A stretch of 10,239 bases of DNA from Thermodesulfobacteriota bacterium (lineage in GTDB: Bacteria > Desulfobacterota > BSN033 > UBA1163), in the NCBI GenBank assembly GCA_030024065.1, contig JASEIE010000133.1:1-10239 (forward strand). Reading direction: 5' to 3'. Below the pieces are notes generated by a model. The model did not search any database, was not told the DNA's origin, and was given only the letters and a program-made list of their open reading frames with translations. A program made the position numbers and the translations under genes. Of the stretch, positions 7,401 to 10,239 are shown piece after piece. Position 1 is the stretch's first letter. Every line of letters begins with the position of its first letter.

Positions 7401-7919
7401 GGAGATGTGAGAGAAAAGACGGCAGAGGCATTCCGGGCGTTCAAACATCCGGACTCTGTGCCGTGTTTGATTTCTGCTTTGAAGGATGCATCGACAACAA
7501 GAATTGCAGCCGAGGCTTTGGCCGGCATCAACGATATTCGGGCCGTGGAGCCTCTGATGGATGCCATCTATATCGGAGGCTATTATACGAGAAAAAGCGT
7601 GATAGAGGCTTTGGGCCATCTGCGAGATCCTCGCGCCGTGCTCCCCCTCACTGGACTATTGACGGACCCTGAGAAGGTTATCCGGAGGTCTGCGATTCAA
7701 TCGCTGGGGAAGATCAGGGACCCAGGGGCTGTTGACCCCCTCCTCTCCATGTTAAGAGACAAAGACCTGGATGTCCGAAAGGATGCCGTCAGGGCCTTAG
7801 GAGAGATCATGGACAAACGAGCGGAAAAGACGTTGATGACCTTTATCCAGGATGGAAGGTCCGATCTAAATTATGAGGCGCGGCAGGCCCTGGAAAAAAT
7901 CACCGGGAGACATTATTAG
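4446..7919 (+). CDS. Giant HEAT-repeat (PBS-lyase-like) solenoid protein, probably exported
   Basis: Nearly all of this 1157-aa protein is an array of about 35-36 HEAT repeats of roughly 30-31 residues (about residue 36 to the end). The consensus is xxPLIxALKDxxxxVRxxAxxALGxIxDPRA. Units such as VEPLISALKDNSPRVREKA and IEPLVKMLADREVGYVAG show the pattern. Some units end in GPPA or GSPA instead of DPRA, and irregular ones near residues 495-530 and 900-940 bend the register. HEAT arrays form curved superhelical scaffolds that bind proteins; I see no catalytic motif, so phycobilin lyase activity is not implied. The N-terminus (IGIFFLLLGLIVTSV, within residues 2-17) is hydrophobic with a possible signal peptidase site near residue 20, suggesting periplasmic export, though it lacks the usual basic n-region. 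An in-frame TAA immediately before the ATG rules out an upstream extension; AGGGG lies 10 nt upstream. It is the first gene of a run with an unknown exported protein and a UDG. Confidence 0.92.
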   Translation: MGIGIFFLLLGLIVTSVTYSQTSPSHPTITREDKIEKLIKNLKSEEWDIRWQAVRELKELRDPRTIDALIDALNDPLKDVRNEAVQGLVNIGSPAVPPLITALKNKNENVRIHSAEALGHLKAARAVEPLISALKDNSPRVREKASWALGMIKDPRAGDFLLSASKDNDEQVREKAQWALGELRDPRAAGDMIAALKDKNPEIRSSAYRALLEIGPPAVKNVASLLNDPEIHHRLTAVGLLGSIRSPEAIYALIGALKDQNQQVRDSAAWKLTGQGPHAISPLIETLKDNHPGARQKAAEVLGKLKDRRAFEPLVVALKDRDPDVRASAALALGELRDPRAIDHLTGALNDGNESIREKVVEAFGKMEYPWIVDILASLLKDESPKVRKKTIYVLKEMKDMRAYDHYFAALKDPAPEVRESGLWAIWDIHNPPKVELTVPLIYDPDERVRKGAVAVMVKNLRHPFAAEALIVALRDVSPSIRVEAVRYLFYYMTRWGKSYRIIAHLINALKDGNSDTRGAIIQGMLQTEIRDPNTIEFILPALKDERPHIRKSTAELLGEIKDLRAFQPLREAFTDSDSFVQASVAGALTSIDPASAKPIVTSLVERFIKTLSHSDRGVRSIAIKVLGEMKNPMAVPPLISLLEGNDAEIRKTSAEALGKIGDPRSLSPLIRALKDKQDPVRWSATKALSRMKDPGAIKPLINIAKEDDSKQQISSAAFETLAEIGPASMEPLISLLKHGNPHVRANAASALGKIKDPRAVEPLIKSFKDTGEEVQVSAKHALENIGPPSVPPLIRLLKDENARVRRRAVESLGKIGDKRAVESLIELFQDGDPFVRGGAMEALGQIRDPRAIEPLVKMLADREVGYVAGKALKRFGKPALKPLMTALKQGSLIVRKNVITIGESEENYLFIELLVFAFNDEDAGVRYKAIWGLERMIDFHSPELFIKALKDKDSNIRRIAVEKLGRIKDPKTLIPLCETLKDEIGDVREKTAEAFRAFKHPDSVPCLISALKDASTTRIAAEALAGINDIRAVEPLMDAIYIGGYYTRKSVIEALGHLRDPRAVLPLTGLLTDPEKVIRRSAIQSLGKIRDPGAVDPLLSMLRDKDLDVRKDAVRALGEIMDKRAEKTLMTFIQDGRSDLNYEARQALEKITGRHY

Positions 7920-7928
7920 ATCTGATTG

Positions 7929-8780
7929 ATGAAGAGAATCGATTTGATCCAAGTTCTTTTGATACTGTTCGTTTTCAAAGCGACCTTTGCATTTGCAGGA
8001 GACGCATCGGATTTTTTAATATTAAACGACATCAGTGGCTTTAAGGCTTCTAAAAATCCTATCGTCAGGCCAGGGCCGGGGATGTTGGCCATGGTTGACC
8101 ATTTTCATGACCACGATGATGTGACGTACAAGATTTCATATTTTAATTTCCAATCGAAAGTTGGCCCTGAAGTTCAAGTAACCCAACATGCAGGCACCGA
8201 TTCAGACAGATGGTTACTCCATGAATTAGATACGGAATTCCGACATGATTTTGGTAAACCATCTGACAGTTTTTTTGTGAAAACGATAGATGGGAATACT
8301 ATTTTCGCCCTCGGGATAGGGGGCTGGGATTACCGTTGGCTGAGTGGCAATAAAGTGATTGTCATTGAATATATAGATCTCGAAATGAAAAAACCGGAGC
8401 CGATGGAGGTGGTCAAGGCCTATCTTGCCAAGCACCCCTCCACTTTGCCGATGATGACGTTGGCAGAGTTGAGAAGACCGGAAAGCAAAACCAAATGGAT
8501 TAAAGACGAAATGGAGCGGAGGTTATGGCTATGTGAAAAATGGTTTTTACAATTGAAGTTAGGAGAAGGAGAGATCCCAGAAGCCCTTAAGAGTGTTGTG
8601 AAGCATATGGAAGTGTTCTTAATTTTTAGAGAGAAATATTTCGGAGTGAACGCCTTGGAGGAGAGGAAGGCTCTCCTGGGGTATTTGGAAACAATGAACG
8701 GGACGGGAATCAAAAATAAATTACCGGAATATAGAACCTGGTGGAATGCCAATAAAAGCAGGCACATCGTTTTACCATGA
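7929..8780 (+). CDS. Exported protein of unknown function
   Basis: I do not recognise a named family. The 283-aa product starts with a good Sec signal peptide: MKR, then a hydrophobic core LIQVLLILFVF, then AFA at residues 21-23 as a likely cleavage site before GDAS. The mature part has a histidine/aspartate cluster DHFHDHDD (57-64) and a beta-rich middle (about 66-150) including GGWDYRWLSGNKVIVIEY (131-148). The segment KPEPMEVVKAYLAKHPSTLP (155-174) follows, then a helical C-terminal half (about 175-283) ending in LPEYRTWWNANK. That ending resembles the caps that follow HEAT arrays in other secreted proteins, which is an impression only. The start was taken at the ATG at 7929; a TTG lies directly before it. 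No clear ribosome site is visible and the gap to the HEAT stop is 9 nt, suggesting translational coupling. Its TGA overlaps the UDG start. Confidence 0.85.
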   Translation: MKRIDLIQVLLILFVFKATFAFAGDASDFLILNDISGFKASKNPIVRPGPGMLAMVDHFHDHDDVTYKISYFNFQSKVGPEVQVTQHAGTDSDRWLLHELDTEFRHDFGKPSDSFFVKTIDGNTIFALGIGGWDYRWLSGNKVIVIEYIDLEMKKPEPMEVVKAYLAKHPSTLPMMTLAELRRPESKTKWIKDEMERRLWLCEKWFLQLKLGEGEIPEALKSVVKHMEVFLIFREKYFGVNALEERKALLGYLETMNGTGIKNKLPEYRTWWNANKSRHIVLP

Positions 8781-9535
8781 TCCATTTAAATACTGAATTG
8801 GAAAGATTACAGGGAAGAGTTATTCGATGCCAGAAATGCCCAAGATTAGACGTTTACTTTAGAGAAATTGAAAGAAAAAAACCGAAACGCTTTCAGGACT
8901 GGACATACTGGTCGAAACCTCTTCCCAGTTTTGGAGATCCGGACGCCCGGGTTCTCATCATCGGTCTTGCGCCTGCGGCCAATGGCGGAAACCGGACAGG
9001 CAGAATGTTTACAGGGGATCGGAGTGGCGAATGGTTATTTGGAGCCCTTCACCGATTTGGCTTTGCCAATCAACCCAATTCGGACAGACGGGATGATGAT
9101 TTTGCTTTAAAGGATTGCTACATCACGGCAACGATCCGCTGTGCTCCTCCAGGGAATAAACCTTTGCCGGAAGAGACCGTGAGCTGCCGCCCCTTTTTCT
9201 TAAAGGAACTTGACCTATTAAAAAATGTGAAAATATTTGTGCCCCTGGGCCAGATCGCTTTTGTCCAAACTCTGAAGGCTCTGAGATTCAAGGGATATGA
9301 TATCCCTCCTCTCCCTTTTGGTCACGGAAAGATCTATTCGCTTTCAAAACAGAAAGAACTCCCAACTCCGGTAGGGAACGGTTTAAAACCGTTCCCTACT
9401 AAACTCCGAACGATCACCTTGATCACGACTTATCATCCGAGCCAGCAGAACACCCAGACTGGTAAATTGACCCGGCCGATGTTTCATCAGATTTTTAAGA
9501 TGATCCGAACTAAGTTGAAAGTTCGGAGTACATAG
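8777..9535 (+). CDS. Family 5 (UDGb-type) Fe-S uracil-DNA glycosylase
   Basis: This enzyme cuts uracil, and in the family some other deaminated bases, from DNA to start base excision repair. The 252-aa product shows motif 1 GLAPAANGGNRTGRMFTGD (63-81) and motif 3 HPSQQNTQTGKLT (220-232). Both are diagnostic of family 5, which lacks the polar catalytic residue of family 1 at motif 1. Four cysteines, C18 and C21 (CQKC), C122 (RCAPPGNKP) and C137, match the 4Fe-4S ligands. The ATG overlaps the previous stop as ATGA, so translation is probably coupled. Two repeats invade the gene. A perfect palindrome encodes VGNGLKPFPT (199-208) in a loop between FGHG (181-184) and motif 3. The final residues (about LKVRST) come from a second repeat family. 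The frame is intact and all motifs are present, so the enzyme is probably active. Confidence 0.95.
   Translation: MIHLNTELERLQGRVIRCQKCPRLDVYFREIERKKPKRFQDWTYWSKPLPSFGDPDARVLIIGLAPAANGGNRTGRMFTGDRSGEWLFGALHRFGFANQPNSDRRDDDFALKDCYITATIRCAPPGNKPLPEETVSCRPFFLKELDLLKNVKIFVPLGQIAFVQTLKALRFKGYDIPPLPFGHGKIYSLSKQKELPTPVGNGLKPFPTKLRTITLITTYHPSQQNTQTGKLTRPMFHQIFKMIRTKLKVRST
9371..9399. repeat. Perfect 29-bp palindrome inside the UDG coding sequence
   Basis: GTAGGGAACGGTTT (9371-9384) and AAACCGTTCCCTAC (9386-9399) are exact complements around a single A. It starts exactly on a codon boundary and, with the next base, spans ten codons, encoding VGNGLKPFPT without disrupting the frame. AACTCCG occurs on both sides (9364-9370 and 9402-9408), which may be a duplicated target or chance. 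Peptides of the kind VGxGxKPxPT recur in unrelated proteins of some environmental bacteria, consistent with a mobile palindrome tolerated in loops. Confidence 0.85.
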
Positions 9536-9622
9536 TTCGCAGTTCGGAGTATTCAAAAAAATATTTCATTCCGTTTTAATGACAATAAGAATTTTGAATC
9601 TCCGAACTCAAAACTCCGAACT
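9520..9622. repeat. Inverted AGTTCGGAG / CTCCGAACT repeat spanning UDG 3' end to Smr 5' region
   Basis: AGTTCGGAG occurs at 9520-9528 and 9541-9549, with a shortened AGTTCGC at 9534-9540. Its complement CTCCGAACT occurs at 9600-9608 and 9614-9622. The longer inner pairing is AGTTCGGAGTATTC against GAATCTCCGAACT. The centre is A/T rich (9555-9595). The left arm contains the UDG stop codon (9533-9535) and the right arm ends 7 nt before the Smr start. It is a short tandem word in inverted orientation, probably an interspersed repeat, and could form a large hairpin in the mRNA. Confidence 0.7.
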
Positions 9623-9629
9623 GAGGTTT

Positions 9630-9890
9630 ATGATTGTCCGGATTCCCATTGAAGATTGGATTGATCTCCACACTTTCTCACCTAAAGAAATTCCTTCCCT
9701 TTTAGAGGAGTACCTTCTAGAGTGCCAAAAGAAGGGATTTAAGGAAGTCCGGATTATTCACGGAAAGGGGAAAGGGGTTCAAATGAATGTGGTCCATTCC
9801 TTTTTAAAAAAAAGCCCCCTCGTCCAATCCTTTCGACTTGCTCCACCTGAAGCAGGTTCATGGGGTGCTACCCTTGCTTACCTGAAATAA
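9630..9890 (+). CDS. Stand-alone Smr-domain protein
   Basis: The 86-aa product is essentially one Smr domain, the module found at the C-terminus of MutS2 and alone in small proteins, where it is linked to nicking or cleaving DNA or RNA. The diagnostic IDLH motif (residues 11-14) is present. IIHGKGKG (42-49) is the HGxG loop, and the terminal GSWGATLAYLK (76-86) fits the final GATxVxL strand. The start at 9630 was chosen because GAGG lies just upstream (9623-9626), although only 3 nt away, and the domain begins at once. An in-frame ATG at 9579 would add 17 residues, of which LNLRTQNSELR is repeat-derived, and has no ribosome site. The UDG stop is 94 nt upstream on the same strand, so it may share the operon. 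Its stop touches the terminator of the convergent gene. Confidence 0.88.
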   Translation: MIVRIPIEDWIDLHTFSPKEIPSLLEEYLLECQKKGFKEVRIIHGKGKGVQMNVVHSFLKKSPLVQSFRLAPPEAGSWGATLAYLK

Positions 9891-9932
9891 AAAAGCCCGG
9901 ACCTCCTGGCTCACCAGATGATGGATCCGGGC
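9889..9932 (-). terminator. Intrinsic terminator for the YtxH-like gene
   Basis: On the minus strand GCCCGGA (9932-9926) pairs with TCCGGGC (9901-9895), 7 bp, with a smaller inner stem CTGG / CCAG (9906-9917). TTTTTTATTTC follows directly on that strand, the expected U-tract. On the plus strand no comparable T-run follows, so it acts mainly on the minus-strand gene. It overlaps the last bases of the Smr gene. Confidence 0.75.
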
Positions 9933-9956
9933 AATTCAACCTTTTAAAGACCAGGG

Positions 9957-10239
9957 TTAAGATTCCTTTGTCAACTTCTCCCTTTCTTTCTGGTAGGCTT
10001 CCTTACCCGCCTCAATGGCCGTGGTCAAAATTGATTTCTTTTCCTCAAGAACTTCCTTCCCCTTTTCCACAACAGAGGTCACCTTGCCCTTTACCTGCTC
10101 GATCACTTCTTCTGCCTTCCCTCTGGCTTCTCCGGCAAATTCCTTAATCTTCTCCCTTGCCTCCCTCCCTGACTTTGGAGCCAATAAGAGCGCAACCCCT
10201 GCTCCGATCAGCCCGCCCAGAAAGAATGAAAAGATCAAT
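9957..10239 (-). CDS. YtxH-like small membrane-anchored protein, N-terminus at the window edge
   Basis: The visible 93-94 residues begin with FSFFLGGLIGAGVALLLAPKSGREAREKI, a glycine-rich membrane segment ending in LLAPKSG. This is the hallmark of the YtxH family, often called general stress proteins though their role is poorly known. The rest (about residues 30-93) is a highly charged Lys/Glu/Ala helix, probably a coiled coil: EEVIEQVKGKVTSVVEKGKEVLEE. The frame is open to the right edge. The first possible initiator seen is a TTG at 10238, with no ribosome site visible, and family members usually carry several polar residues before the membrane segment. The true start is therefore probably outside the window. 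The gene converges on the Smr gene and has its own terminator at 9889-9932. Confidence 0.87.
   Translation of the reverse strand, partial: LIFSFFLGGLIGAGVALLLAPKSGREAREKIKEFAGEARGKAEEVIEQVKGKVTSVVEKGKEVLEEKKSILTTAIEAGKEAYQKEREKLTKES

Noticed and set aside
4446..7919. HEAT protein as a phycobilin lyase or AlkD-type DNA glycosylase
   Set aside because: The PBS-lyase name only reflects HEAT repeat similarity. The array is far longer than AlkD, begins with a hydrophobic export-like segment, and shows no catalytic signature that I can identify.
9579..9629. Smr protein starting at 9579
   Set aside because: The extra 17 residues are largely translated repeat and no ribosome site precedes that ATG.
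9895..9932. Bidirectional terminator also ending the Smr transcript
   Set aside because: The stem works in both directions but the plus strand lacks a T-run after it, so only minus-strand termination is supported.

Overview
The window looks like chromosomal DNA of a Gram-negative environmental bacterium of moderate GC content. The protein flavour and the many short interspersed palindromic repeats recall Desulfobacterota (deltaproteobacterial) or related sediment and groundwater lineages. That placement is an inference from style; there is no rRNA or other phylogenetic marker here.

Left part (1-2728, minus strand): hemE (uroporphyrinogen decarboxylase, running off the left edge) lies downstream of pepA (leucyl aminopeptidase). 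Their 189-bp spacer is mostly two short repeat elements. Upstream of pepA is a 358-bp gene-free stretch (2729-3086) with three more palindromic structures. Then comes a minus-strand gene for a RecB-like PD-(D/E)XK nuclease with a four-cysteine Fe-S signature (3087-4292).

Middle and right part (4446-9890, plus strand): diverging from the nuclease gene across a 153-bp promoter region is a tight run of genes. First is a giant HEAT-repeat solenoid protein (1157 aa, about 35 repeats, hydrophobic N-terminus). After 9 nt comes an exported protein of unknown function (283 aa), whose stop overlaps by 4 nt the start of a family 5 Fe-S uracil-DNA glycosylase. After a 94-nt repeat-filled gap follows a stand-alone Smr-domain protein (86 aa). 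A minus-strand YtxH-like membrane-anchored small protein (9957 to the right edge) converges on it, with an intrinsic terminator between them.

hemE and pepA are housekeeping genes. The less ordinary part is the nuclease / HEAT / unknown exported / UDG / Smr neighbourhood. It combines three nucleic-acid-acting proteins, two of them with Fe-S cysteine sets, with two apparently exported proteins in one coupled operon. Whether they work together is untested. The second theme is the density of short repeats: at least seven palindromic or inverted-repeat structures. Several sit on gene ends, and one lies in frame inside the UDG gene, where it encodes ten residues.
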